Shown: positions 46,207 through 58,323 of the stretch, piece after piece
How positions within the stretch are numbered: position 1 is the first letter of the stretch
Layout: every line of letters begins with the position of its first letter
Assembly: GCF_022376445.1 (NCBI RefSeq)
Contig: NW_025954961.1
Location: 1,240,001-1,304,000, forward strand
Source: Fomitopsis serialis
Lineage: Eukaryota; Basidiomycota; Agaricomycetes; Polyporales; Fomitopsidaceae
Direction of reading: 5' to 3'
Length of the DNA: 64,000 bases
The notes under the pieces: generated by a model
Databases searched by the model: none
Told to the model about the DNA's origin: nothing
Seen by the model: the letters and a program-made list of their open reading frames with translations, nothing else
Translations under genes and position numbers: made by a program

Positions 46207-48445
46207 ATGTCTGATGAATTCTCACTCACTGGAGAGCAACTTCCCCTTTCTTCGTTCTTCACGCCACGCGCAAGTCAACATAAGGCCACGACCAAGCGTA
46301 AAGTCGAGCGAGCGGAGGATGCACCGTCGAAGAGACAGAAGGGTCAAGCGGCCCATGCACCTAGAACACCGGTTGATGCATCCAAAGAGAACGGCAGTTC
46401 ACGCTCACGAAAGGCAGACGCGACCGTAATGTCTGTTGCCGGTGCATTTCATGACCATAAGGACGACGGCGTAGATGCTCCGTGCCGCACGAAAGGTGAT
46501 GTCTATCTTCGACGTCCCCATACATCCTAGTTAGATATGAGTCATTCTTTGTTGCTGACTTCTTTTAGATGCCCGCGAATACCATTATGACGGCGAGGCT
46601 GCGGCTGGCCACGAGCCATGTCTAACTCCGGCGGACAAAGGACGACGTTCGTTCCATGCTGCCGCCACGCTCCCTACCCCGCCTCCCACTATTTCAGCCT
46701 CTCGAACCCGCAGACCCGCACACCGCGAAGGGACGCCGCTAACCCCAGCGTCTACAAGCTCGAGAGAGCCAGCGTCCTCAGATTCCCCGTCTTCTCGTTC
46801 GTCAATTGGCGTCTCAGTATCCCCGGATTCGGCACCCTCGCCATCTGGGCGGAAGGTACGTCGCTCCTTCGCAGAATGATGATAGAAGACTCAATTCCTG
46901 CTCATTCCGTCGCCTCCTGTCCAGCTCGGAGCCACTCGTCCACTTGAGAGCGCGTTCAGTATCGACGGTCGAGCGGTAGACCTGCACCACACCTCCAGCA
47001 CCGGCCGGGCATTGTCGACGAATACTGCTCAGGAGAAAGACATGAGCTACAGAGCGGCGAATCATCTATTCATCATCCCGCCTGGGTATCTTGCGGAGGA
47101 TTCATTCGTGCCTTCCTCTCAATCGCAGGAGAATGATTTCGCTCCCGTATCCCAGTGGCGGCACGAACCTGACTACAATGCGTCATACTCTCAAGATATG
47201 TACGTTCCGTCGTCTCAATCCCAAGAAGATTCTGGATCATGGCTTCCCGCAATGCCTCGAACAATGCCGTCCCCGGAGCGGCACTATGGCCAACATGACA
47301 TTGTTCCTTCCTCGCAGAGCCAGGAGCGCGAGCTCGTATTGTCTCATGAAAGCGCACGATCTAGATCAAGGACGTCGTCCAACGAGACAGTACCGACCTC
47401 GCAATGCGATGAAGTCGAGCTATGTATACCTAGGCGGTCGCAGAACAACGACGATCTGTGGCTCATTGGCGTGAATCGTGGCGTTGCCGGCGACAGAAGT
47501 GTCGCTTCGCAACGTGAAGCTATTGTGGAGTCAACGGAGCCTCTATCAACTGCAGGCGACCCTGTCGAGGAGAATCTCGCTGTGACCGGACGGTATACGG
47601 AACTATCTACTGACAGAGCAGGTTCGTCGTCGCCAGTCAAGCCCCATCACAAGTGGGAAGCCTCTACAAGGTGCGTGACGCAACCAATACAGCAAAGTCT
47701 GGTCCAATTGATAACTGTCATAGTGTAAGCCAGGCGGCAAGTGCAGCGCATAGTACCCATGATCATGGCGTCGCGGAGCCATTGTCTCCTCTCACTCCTC
47801 TGACACCATCTTCGGCCTGCCCGTCACCCAGAGAGGCTGCCCCTTTGTGTCCTGCATTCACTCCACCACCCTCACCACAGCCACTATTACCGCTGCCACC
47901 AATGCCTTCTACCGCACAGGCGACGCATAGTCGGCAGATCATGGGCCCACCTGAACCCCGGTTACGAGAGCGTCCCAAGGGCCATTGCATCGAAATATCA
48001 GCCAAGAATCAGACTTGCCCTCTCAATTGCGCGAATTCCGGGCATGTTCTCCGAAAATGCAGATTCTAGCTGTCCGAAAGGCGAGGACCACCTCGTTCTG
48101 GGTTCGCAATATGCCGAATCGTATGCACGCGGGCTGCCGACTGGTACTCAATCACAGACAGACGTGCACCCGATGCGTGAACCTAACAGTACGCGGGAAG
48201 TACATGGCGCTCGATATGACGCGGCGCACGAAACGGTCGACTTGCATGGAGCCGAGGAACCCAGCTCGAGAGAGGGAGATCGTCTCGAGACCGAGGACTT
48301 CGCCGGGAATATCAGTTTCGGGTCGGATGGTTCATCAATTCCACCGTTCGTAGACGACTTTTTCGGCATGTTCAGTCAACCGGGAGCTCATCGCAGTGAT
48401 GACGCGGACGGGGGAGATGGACGAGACGATGACGGGTTTATTTGA
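46207..48445 (+). CDS. Unrecognised PIP-box, KEN-box and SQ-cluster protein
   Basis: I do not recognise a named family. Exon 1 begins MSDEFSLTGEQLPLSSFFTP: residues 11-18 (QLPLSSFF) fit the PCNA-binding PIP-box Qxx[LIM]xx[FY][FY] exactly and are followed by basic residues. A bipartite nuclear signal follows (TTKRK, then PSKRQK; residues 28-45) and a KEN box at residues 60-62 (DASKENGS). Exon 2 is Ser/Thr/Pro-rich with several TP and SP sites (CLTPADKGRR, GTPLTPAS). The main exon (about 46890-47670) holds VPSSQSQE three times (47107-47130, 47204-47227, 47303-47326) and a related VPTSQ. About eleven SQ sites fall within roughly 180 residues, an SQ-cluster domain. Further SQ/TQ sites occur later (LGSQYAES, GTQSQTD). 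The end is acidic (FVDDFFGMFSQPG then D-rich) at 48445. No folded domain was recognised. Three or four introns are approximate. Confidence 0.65.
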
Positions 48446-48803
48446 TTGAGGTGCAGCGTTTCGATCGCTCTTACTTATGTACTGCCTCTTGCCTCCGAGT
48501 CTGCAGGCTTTATGTACTACTTTAGTATGGAGTATTCGGTCACTCTACGTGACAGAATAGTCGAGATTGAAGTACACGAGTCCGGTATGTATGCAGTCGA
48601 ATTTTTATGTCAAGTTAGAGAAAGTCCTGAGGCCGAGCGCGAGGCCTTGAGGACTCGGACTTGGGCCGCGCGGACACTAGGGGATCGACGTCGACACATA
48701 TGTATGCATCGCTGTTTGCCTTTGTTATCATCAGAGGCTTCTGCATCCTCCTCCCCTTCCTGTTCCTTGCCTGTTCCGTTCTCAGTCTACTTTCTCTCAA
48801 TCA
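48446..48803. other. Intergenic, promoter of ESF2
   Basis: 358 bp between two plus-strand genes. A CT-rich tract (about 48730-48800) precedes the ESF2 start. No gene is seen. Confidence 0.35.
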
Positions 48804-49799
48804 ATGCCCCCGACCGACCCTCGATTTCAGGCGGACGCTCGTTTCTCTGACGCGGACGCTAGGTCATCTGGTCATGATATAGATGATGAACATTCGGACG
48901 AGGTAGCCGGGGATGACGCCTCTGAAGGTGATCGCAGCCAAGAGAGTCTTGCAGAAGGCATGGACCCCGAGGGCTTCGCTGGTCCCTCCGAGAAGGTCGT
49001 GAAGCCGCTTACCCCGGAAGCCTTGGCTGCATTCAAGGCTGCTCAGGAGAGAGCGGGTGTAGTCTATATTTCGCGTATTCCACCGGGCATGCGACCGACA
49101 AAGGTCAGACACATCATGACCGCGTATGGGGAAGTCGGACGGGTCTATTTGCAGCAGGAGGTGTGTGCCATACCACGTTCTTTCTCTCTCGCATCTTAGT
49201 CTGTGTACAGATCCGAAGCGGGCGTACCTCAGGAGGAAATATACGTCGACGAAGAAAGCGCATTTCACCGAGGGCTGGGTCGAGTTTAAAGACAAGAGGG
49301 TCGCTCGTTCCGTCGCAGAGATGCTCAATGCCCAGCCCATTGGTGGCAAGAAGGGAACTCGATGGCGCGACGACGTATGGACCATGAAGTATCTTCCCAA
49401 ATTCAAGTGGAATATGCTCACGGAACAGATCGGTACGCATATGGCGGATTTCCCTCGATCTCATTGTACTCACTTAACCCTGCAGCTCACGAGGCAGCGA
49501 TACATGTGGCGCAACTACGCGTTGAGCTCTCCCAATCTCAGCGGGAGCAGCGAGAGTACCTAAAGAACGTGGAGCTTGCACGCGTACTGGGCAAGCGTGC
49601 TGAACGCAAGCGCAAAGCTGACACCGACCACGAAGTCACTCCGGCAACGTCTGCGCCCGACCCTTCGCAGAAAAGCGAGGGTAGAACTGAACAACCTTCG
49701 CATACGAAGCCTAGGAAAAAGCAGAGACAACTCCCTGAGGACAGCGGGGTAGATACGAGCGGTAGACAATTAGACACTGTACTGAATAGTATCTTTTGA
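48804..49799 (+). CDS. ESF2: 18S rRNA processing factor ESF2 (ABT1-like)
   Basis: Esf2/ABT1 is an RRM protein of the 90S small-subunit processome in the nucleolus. It promotes early pre-rRNA cleavages and Dbp8 activity. The ATG at 48804 gives an acidic N-terminal tail ([20 protein letters not shown]). Then comes the divergent [38 protein letters not shown], an intron, and [20 protein letters not shown] with [35 protein letters not shown] follows, a signature of the family. The C-terminal helix ([20 protein letters not shown]) ends in a Lys-rich tail with KPRKKQRQ. Two introns, frame intact. Length is about normal. Confidence 0.92.
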
Positions 49800-50089
49800 A
49801 ACCCCGCGACTGTCCGTCAAAGAAGGGCGTTCAGTGCGGACAAGGATGTATGTGGGAGGTTGTGACTCCGCTTGAACCCGCCAACGTAAGCGGCGCGTCG
49901 TCGCTTGCGTTTCACCATCGCGAACACATTGAGCTCACTTGCTCAACGGGCATCGAGAACACCGTGCTCGTCGCTGTGTCGCGTCTCAAGAGGTCTGTGC
50001 TTCTATCATGCTCGCCTACTCTCTCTCACAGCTCTTCATGATCAGTCGCGTTCCTCCTACCTTCTCTGTGTTAGTGTCCTCCTCGTAGC

Positions 50090-53000
50090 ATGTCCTCTTG
50101 GTCTGGTTCTTCTTACCCTCCACCTCCCCGCGCCCGTTCGCGCTCTCGCTCTCCCTATCGTGGCGCCTTTCCTCCGAGGCCTGGGTATCCTGAGCCTGGG
50201 TATCCTCAGGACACCTACCGTGCCGATTGGGAGGCTTATGACAGGGAGCGTGCATGGGCTACTTACGAGAGGGAAAGAGCTGCGTACGAGTATAGCAGAC
50301 GTGGCAGGAGCCGTAGCCCGGGCCCCGACGAAGGTGAGGGCTCCCATCACATCCTCAACTGACTTGTATACTAACTGACGTGCTCATAGCTGGCAGGAAG
50401 CGCCGGCGCTCGTTATCGCCTTGGGAGAGGGAAAGGGAAAGGTATGAGCCGAGACCGCGGTATGGAGACGACTATGGTGAGTGGCAAGCCGGGATAGCAC
50501 AGGCCGTTGGTCTGACTACTTGAGTTCCTAGACACACACTCGCGCGGGCATGGCGGATACTCTCCACATCGAGGACAATATCCGCCTCCTCCTCCTCCAT
50601 ATGGATCATTGCGACGAGCCCCACCCGACCCGCATACCTTTGATTATCCCGCGTCTTTGAAGCAGTACGCAGAGTGGTTCCGGTACTTCTATCCTCAGCA
50701 GGCGACAGAAGAGGATAATGCAGACAAGGCGGCCGAACAGGATGCCGGTGACGGGTCCAAGCCTCGGAATGGGATCCGGTCACGCTGGGAGAAGTACAAA
50801 AAGGACTTCGCTGCTCAACAGGTTTGTACTCTCCACTGGCGCGCCTTGTCTATCTTGTGACTCTGGTTTAGATACAAAGGATGTACGAACATCATCGCAA
50901 GTCTCCTTGGTTTTCGGAGAAGTATGATCCCTCCCCGGAGTTCGTGGCGCTGCGCCAGCGGGTCAGGAAGGTCGGCTGGAAGGGCAGAATGGACGCCTTT
51001 CTTCTGGACGTTGAGGCCGGAAAGTACGACCCAGATCTCAACGAGTTAGAACCAGAGGCCGCTTCTCCGGTTAAAGAGTCAGCGTCCAACGGCGATGCAG
51101 TAGCAGTTAGTGCCGATGCCGGCGCTGCTCAAACGTCTGCGGAAGAGACGAAGCCCAACGTCAACGCCAGCAGCGCAGAAGACGACATGCAGTTCAATGT
51201 CGAGCCCGAAGACGACACAGGCGATCAGGATGCCAATCGTCAAGATACTGGCAAACCCTCCCCCGACAACAGGCGTAACGCACGAGGAGAAGAATTCTCG
51301 GTGCAGCCCGATGGCAATCAAGTCATGATTCGCACGATTCCTCCTGACATAGGACGCGTAAAGTTGGAAGAGGTGAGTTTTCGTACGGATTGCTGTCTAC
51401 ATTCACTCTAACACGGTCGCAGGCTTGTGGCAAAATCCCAGGTTTCGTATATCTGGCCTTAGGCGATCCACTGCAAAAGAGGAACTACTACCGCGCAGGC
51501 TGGTTGAAGTTCCGCGACGACGCCGACATGCCGACTGTCATGGCTGAGCTCACTGACAAGAAGGTGGGTCGTAATCGTTCGTCCAACTTGATTGTTGTTG
51601 ACCCTCATCATTAGATCGAGGGGTTCAAATTGCATGTTGCGCACAATACGAACCTTTCACGGGTAGGATACGCTACGCTCCTGAGGTTGCGAGTAAGCCA
51701 GATCGGATAGCGAAGGATCTGGCCAATGCAAAGACACTCGCTGCTTTTTTGGAAGAAGAATACGAGACTTTGAGGAAGCTGAAGATCCAATCGAAGCCAG
51801 AGAACGGGAACGATGCCACTAACGGCGACGCCACGAACCCGGACGTTGCAATGAGTGATGCTACTGGTGCTGCTGACGAAGATCCGGAGCCCAAAGAACG
51901 TGGAAGTGAGGCAGTAGAGAGACGAATCGAAAAAGTCATGTCGATCTACGCGACCAGGGTTTGGTTGACCCGGCCGACGAGAAGGCTATGGAACAGAAGA
52001 AGGTGAGTTGAACGATTGGTGCGGTTGTCGCCTTCGCTTAAGTTCACCTGTAGGCGGTGGTGGCGCTCGACTTGTATCTTGCGTATCTTCGCGCTGCGTT
52101 CCACACATGCTATTATTGCGCAGTAGTAAGCGATCACATTGAGGAATTACAGCGCAAGTGTGTGAAGCACGTGAGGAAGCCCATGTCAAAAGCTTTGCTG
52201 GAGGAGGTGAAAGCTGCCGAAGCCGTACAAGCGCAAAAAGCTGAGGAGGACACGAAGATCAAAGTTGAGGGGGAAGAGAAGCCGAGGGAGACGGGGAGCA
52301 GGGAGAAACCAGAGAACCGTGACTGGAAGCGCAACGGTGAGTAGCGCTTCGAAGTTTGTGTCGTGCAAAGTTCAAACGTTTAATTTTGCAGACGAACGTT
52401 GGTTGGAATGGTTGGACTCTAAGGTGGCTCTTCTAATCGACCGAAACGGCGTGGATCCCCGAGACTACGGTGGCAAGAGTGACGACGAGTACGTTCATTC
52501 TACTCACAGTGATGACTTGTGCTCATCGTACTAGGGAGCTGTCGAAGGCTGCTGAACCCTTTATCAAGCAAGAGGACGAGGGTAAATTCAGGTGCAAGAC
52601 GTGCCAGAAGTTGTTCAAGGCGACTGCATTCGTGGAGAAGCACATTGCTAACAAGCATCCTGAGCTCGTGAAACAGTTAGAAGAGGTAGACCTTACGTTG
52701 GTGACATTGCTTTCAATCGACTAACCACGCTTCTTCCAGATACCTTTCTTCAACAACTTTGCGCTTGATCCTCATCGTATACAGCCTTTCGCACATCCAC
52801 CTCCTCCTCTCGGCAACAGTCAGGCCCCACCGCCTCAAGCATATGGACTGCAAGGGCCTGCGTACCCCGTACCCACGGACTACACACGGGCTCCATACCC
52901 TGCTCCGTATGGATATCCGCCGCCATACTCGGGTGCTGGATTATGGGATCCGTATGCGTACCCACACGGTCCCAACGGATATCCCGCAGTGCCTCCACGT

Positions 53001-53300
53001 AGAGATGATGGTGTGACGGCCCGCCGGCTGAGCGATCGCATAAGTGGTTATGCGCCTGGCTATGACCCTGCTATCGAGGTGCCCCCCGTGCCTGCCTCCG
53101 CTGGTCTCCCTGCCAAACCTGTGGCTATCCTGGAGCCTGGACCAGGTGGGAGGCGGGGCGGACGCAACGGGAGCGTGAGCGGACCGCCTCCCCCACCACC
53201 GCCCGATGCCAAGGAGGACCCCAGAGCGAGTGCGGGGAGGAAGGTTAGTTACCACGACATGGACCTGGTTGCCGAGGGAGACGTGGAACTACAGTATTAA
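50090..53300 (+). CDS. ARS2: ARS2 / SERRATE homologue (Pir2-like)
   Basis: ARS2 is a scaffold bound to the cap-binding complex that directs nascent RNAs to processing, export or exosome decay, and in fission yeast (Pir2) to RNA-guided silencing. The ATG at 50090 opens with an RS-rich head (RARSRSRSPYRGAFPPRP). The conserved region follows: ASLKQYAEWFRYFYPQ, IQRMYEHHRKSPWFSEKYDP and RVRKVGWKGRMDAFLLDVEA. Next come an acidic insert and the RRM-like fold (VMIRTIPPDIGRVKLEEACG, GWLKFRDDADM). The C-terminal zinc finger is KFRCKTCQKLFKATAFVEKH with IANKHPE, a C2H2. Pro/Tyr/Gly-rich and Gly/Arg-rich tails follow and end at 53300. Frame breaks lie near 51648 and near 51942. Domain order and the zinc finger make this secure. 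Confidence 0.9.
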
Positions 53301-53999
53301 GCCGTTGTGTACTTGATGTCGGGAACTCGTTGCTATCAGATGTGATATTGACTGCGTGGCATGTGCATGTTTTGGGCGTGGATCTGTGCATGTGTGTACT
53401 GGGAGCAGTCTCGCTGCCAAATCTATTCAAGGTGTACCTTACCGCGATGAACTCGCCTCTATGTTCAAATTCCTCTGCCACGACCATCTGGGATCCAGAA
53501 CGTTCTGGGCGGCGTTGGTACAGCGGGATATTGAAACTAGTCGGCATGCAGCACGTCCGCCCACGCTCAGACCGTGCCAACGGATTGGCTAAAGACAGCT
53601 AGACTGGGAGTTTGCAAGCTCATACGTCCATACAGCAGGGAACGAGTGGAACGAGAGACAAGACAGTCTTATGCGACATTCTGCCAGGTTTCAGCCTGAG
53701 TCTGCAGGCAGTCGCACGTAGGTTGATAGGTGCGTCGAAGGGAGACCCTGAGCGCAGCGGCTGAAGCTGAAGCCGAGGCGCGCGCATTTGTCTCTGTTTG
53801 TCCCGCGCTCCATACTGGGCGATCCGGATTCACCGCGCCCAGTGTTCCCGCCACCGCAAGTCGCCAGGGCCTTTTCGAGGCCTCCTCCCAGCCTTCCCTC
53901 CTCGCTCCCCTTCCCCTCTCTTTCATCCCAGCATCTACCGCGAGCGACCGTCACACTCAGTTGTCGGGTTTGGCGCATTACTGACCGCGGTCGTCGGTC
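53301..53999. other. Intergenic, promoter of SSK1
   Basis: About 700 bp with no gene; open frames on both strands lack motifs. A CT-rich stretch (about 53875-53930) lies about 70-125 bp before the SSK1 ATG, as expected near a fungal transcription start. Confidence 0.4.
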
Positions 54000-56900
54000 A
54001 TGTCTGGGGCGAGACTGCCCGCAGTACGCCTGCCATCCGTCATCGCAGGACAAGGGGCCGACGAAGAAAACCTCGGAGAGAGTCCCGTGGTGGTGAGCCT
54101 ACCGCCGTCGAACAGGTTCGGGTTCGCATGGCCTACCGAGGCTACTACCTCGGTTCCGTTGCCGCTAGCGACCGAGCGACCAGCTGGTGTCTCGTTCAGC
54201 TCCTCAGAAGGTGAGACCGACATATCTGAAGAGGAGCTGAGCCGCCCGACCAGAAGATCCGCCAAGTCTGCAGACGGAGAGGAGTCCGAGTTCGTTACGC
54301 CGACCAACCACTTGGACTCGGACCAGAACCCCATGGATCAGACGGCGCAGCCTCCGCTCCCCCGCTTGTCCAGAGCATTTTCCATGCCCCTTCCTTCTCA
54401 ACTTGGGCCCCTTAGGAATCCACGGCGCATCACTTCATCCCCCGATAGCGACGACATAACCACTGTCATCGAGTTGCCCCCGGAGTATGCTCACTTCCAT
54501 GAGCTCTCACTCGAGCTCGCAGACTCTGTGCAGATGGTCATACAGACGTTACTCCAACTCTCGCCTCCTCAGGTCCTGGATCCCGCCAAGGAGCAATTCT
54601 CAGCATGCTCGCTCTCAATTCCGACGCCTTCCGTATCTGCTATGTTTACATCTATGAAGAATCTAAATTACATGTCCGCCAACATGTCGGCTCTTAGTCT
54701 CGACCCTCCTATCCAACAGGCAACCACTGCAAGTGGTCGCCTTAGTATGCCGTTGTCGTGGAATGACTTCGACATCGGCGAGATGTTGCAGAGTGCGGGT
54801 GATGCGTTGAGCGGGGTGGCCGCTCAAGCTGGAGTCGACCTCGTGTTGTTCCATGGCGACCTAGGAATGAAGCACGTTGGCGTGAAGGGTGATGAAAGTG
54901 GACTTTCATATACCTTGTCGCATGTGCGTACCGAGTCGCGTTTGTTTTGACCGAATTCAAACTAACTCATGGATAAGGTTCTACGTCAACTTATAGCCAC
55001 ATCTCGCCCGGGGGACACCATCGAAGTAGGCTTATTTATTGTCGCTGCGCCAGTCTCAACCAACGGCACGGACGCAGGACGCGTGTCCCCCTCTGTCGAT
55101 TCGGAAAGTCCACTGCGGTGTACATTCCAGATCGCGCACAGGACAGCATCTGTGACTTCGACGTATTCGGGCGACGCGGGTGAGTCCGACGCTGGCAGCG
55201 TGCCTCCGTCCCCTTCCGCCTCCTTCCAACTACAACCTTCCTTCAAGAGCCTTTTCCTGCGACGTCTGTTGAGCCATGTTGGTGCAACTCTGGAGTTGAA
55301 TGTTCAGCCAAAAGGGGCATCACCGGCGGGGCGTCTTTGCGAGTTGACCGTTACCCTGGACCGTGGCTCACCAGCTGTCGTCAATCCGACTGTGAGCGGA
55401 GTCGCCGAAGAAGCATTCCCTGGTTCACCGGAGTTCAAGATTTCGCACGAACCAACACTAGAGCAGTTGACACAGTTCGCTGAGTCGCTACGAGGGCACA
55501 AGGTGACGCTGTTTGCAAACTCGAAAGGGGCATTCGCGCAGCATCTCACAAGTTACCTCACTGCTTGGGGGTTGGACGTCAGCCATGTATCGACAGAGCC
55601 GGACGCAGATACTCTCCCCGAGCATACAGAGGGGAGCCCTCAATCTGCGTCATCTGGCGGGGTGGGGAGAGATGATGCACCGTCTTCGGCGGATCCAGAG
55701 CAGCCCGCTGGGCTCGCTCCTCCTCCTTCTGGTATCCCTGGGCTAGAGCCGTTGTCGTTCTATCTCATTGATGACGACGTTTCTGTCTTGCGGGAAAAGT
55801 TACAGAAGGTCAGGGCAGAGTTAGCCTACCCGTTGCACCTGAACACGCGAAAACGACCATCGCTTGCAAATCACCATCGTCCACGTTCCTCACCACAGGT
55901 CGCTCGTGTCATGGGGTTCACTCCTGCGATGAGTGCACCTAACGCTCCCCCGCCTGTCATCGTCTACTTCACCTCACTCTCCAAGTTCAAGCTGGTCAAG
56001 GATGCTATCCAGTCGGTGCTCTCGCCTGGCATGGGCACCACGTCTCGGCTACCCGAAATCATTGTCATCCCCAAGCCTGCAGGGCCACGTCGCGTTTTGA
56101 CGGCATTACACACGGCCATTACGAAGCCCGTCGTGGATCCTTTCTTCTACCCTACCGCCACCTCCCCCATCAGTCCTGGCTTCCACGCCATGACGCCTTT
56201 CTTCAACACACCAAACGCCGCTAGATCTCCCGGTGGCAGGTCAACCACGAGCATCCGAACGACGTCTGACAAGTCCGCCAGGTCGCCGAAAGAACACGGC
56301 CCGTCGTCGCCACGAGGCGTATCGGACACGATGGAGTACTTCTCGGATGCGGCTGCCAAGCTGGGAACCTCGCCTGCATCCGGCCTCGTCATTCAAAGTC
56401 CTGACGGTCAACCAGCAGGTATATTCTTCCATCCGAAGCCGAAGGGCTCGGGAAGCAGGAGCAATCTACCGACACCTGCGTCTGAACGGGGTGTGTCGCC
56501 TTATGAGCACTCGGGGCGCAGTCGTGGGGTATCGTTCCGTCGACCATCGGACGAGGCAAGTCTGGGTGTTGGTGCCTCCGAGGTCTCGCGACGTAATACG
56601 CGTCCGGCCATGCCGGAAAGTACGGACTCTGAAGATCGTGAGGGTCGGACCCTATCACCTAATGGCAGACGCAAATCCGTACCTGCAAGCGAGACCCTGC
56701 CGCCGTTGTCAATAGAGAGCCCCATCTCTGCTGGCGTCGTGGCTACATCACCCGCCCCAGAGCCTTCGCCGTCCACGTCTGCATCGTCGAGGAACTTATC
56801 TCGCAAGGGCGGTCAAGTCGACCCCGTTCTTCGACACGCACCCGACCAGCCAGGATCTCCATCTCGCGCAACTGCATCGCCGTCTACACGTAGACCCCGG

Positions 56901-58323
56901 CGCAATTTGGATAGCCCGGTCCTAAATATCCCAGTGCAGAAGAAGGGCAAGCCCAGTGATACGAACATCGTGCCGCCTATCAGTGTGCTCATCGTCGATG
57001 GTATGTACATAACATGTTATCGAGGCATGTCATCGATGAGGCTAACTTGTACTTTTGACGTGTTGTACGTGTGCAGATAATCCGATCAACCAGACGATTC
57101 TCTCCACCTTCATGAAGAAAAGAAAATCAAGTTTGATGTCGCGAAGAACGGAGAGGAGGCTGTGGCGAAGTGGCAGACGGGGGCTTCCATCTGGTCCTCG
57201 TGAGTACCTCGTGCATTTACCTCATACTCGGTCACGGACGCTGACACCTTTCCAGATGGACATTCAGATGCCGTCATGGATGGTATCGAGGCACCAAGCA
57301 ATCCGGCGAATGGAGAAGTTCAATGCACGGGGGCCTTCCCATCGACACCCCAATCTGAAGGTCAGCGGACACCGTCAGAAGCCTCGCTCAGCGAGTCACG
57401 GTCGTCGACGATGTCAACTCCGCCGTACCGGTCGTCGGTGATTATCGTCGCCCTCACGGCGTCCTCGCTGCAAAGTGACCGAGTGGCCGCGCTGGCCGCC
57501 GGGTGAACGACTTCCTCACGAAGCCCGTGTCTCTCCACTGGTTGAACAGCAAGATCATCGAGTGGGGCTCCATCAAGGCCTTGCAGATGTGGGCGGATAT
57601 CCGGCCGGAGGTGGTCAAGAGTATATCCTCCGGTCAGGCAGCACAGGCGCAGAAAGTCGCACGCAGGCTGCACGTTCCGGAAGGCAGGACTCCCACTGAC
57701 TCTCGTAGTCGATCGTCCTCTGTGTCGCGTAATAGGCAGGCCACTGCCGATGGTGCCGCGGCTGCGGCACGGAAGCTCGCAGCAGATGACCGGACGCCTA
57801 CGCAGAACACCCAGTGCCTGCGGTTCAAGAAGAGTCTCCAGGCTCTACCAGTGGATCTTCATCAGACGCGATGAACATGCCTCGCGCGCCGTTGGCTGCC
57901 GAAATCGCTGATCGTGAGTATTGTTATCTCGTTCATCTCGTCATTGAGCCAGATGTTGATCACTGACGGTGGGCATAGCTCTCGCGGAGCCTGAAATTGC
58001 GGAAATGCGTCTGCTGGGGAGCTAGAAGACAAGACTAATTCGTCCGCGCAGAAACTTCGTACGTTTCGCTGACCTCACGCCCGAGGAGTTAGCTAATATC
58101 CGACGTGTTAGCAGAGGCAGAGGACCCTTCCCGTGAGGCCGCTCCGGAGGCGTCCCGGGCTTCTGGACTGACCGAGTCTCCACAAAATGAAAAGTCTGTA
58201 TTGGCCGCCGATACACGACGCGCGGTGACAGAAGGGCCAGGAGGCGCACTACCGGAGGCCGCAGATCCTCCGGCGGCAGGTCGTGATGGCGAGCCGCCGG
58301 AACCACCGCCAGAACCGCAATGA
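54000..58323 (+). CDS. SSK1: SSK1 response regulator of the HOG pathway, frame breaks in the receiver
   Basis: Ssk1 receives phosphate from the Sln1-Ypd1 type phosphorelay; the unphosphorylated form activates the MAPKKK of the HOG osmotic-stress cascade. The ATG at 54000 opens a long N-terminal region of about 1000 residues (MSGARLPAVRLPSVIAGQGA) with FDIGEMLQSAGDALSGVAAQ and AGVDLVLFHGDLGMKHVGVK, a fungal Ssk1 block, an intron at about 54923-54975, then Ser/Pro-rich sequence. The receiver begins PPISVLIVDDNPINQTILST (the acidic pair DD). It continues VAKNGEEAVAKWQTGGFHLV, LMDIQMPVMDGIEA (the phospho-Asp), ALTASSLQSDRVAALAAG and NDFLTKPVSLHWLNSKIIEW (the conserved Lys). This 450-bp receiver crosses at least five frame breaks (57118-57121, 57179-57183, 57271-57273, about 57340, about 57504). 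The tail beyond 57870 and the stop at 58323 are less certain. Confidence 0.88.
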
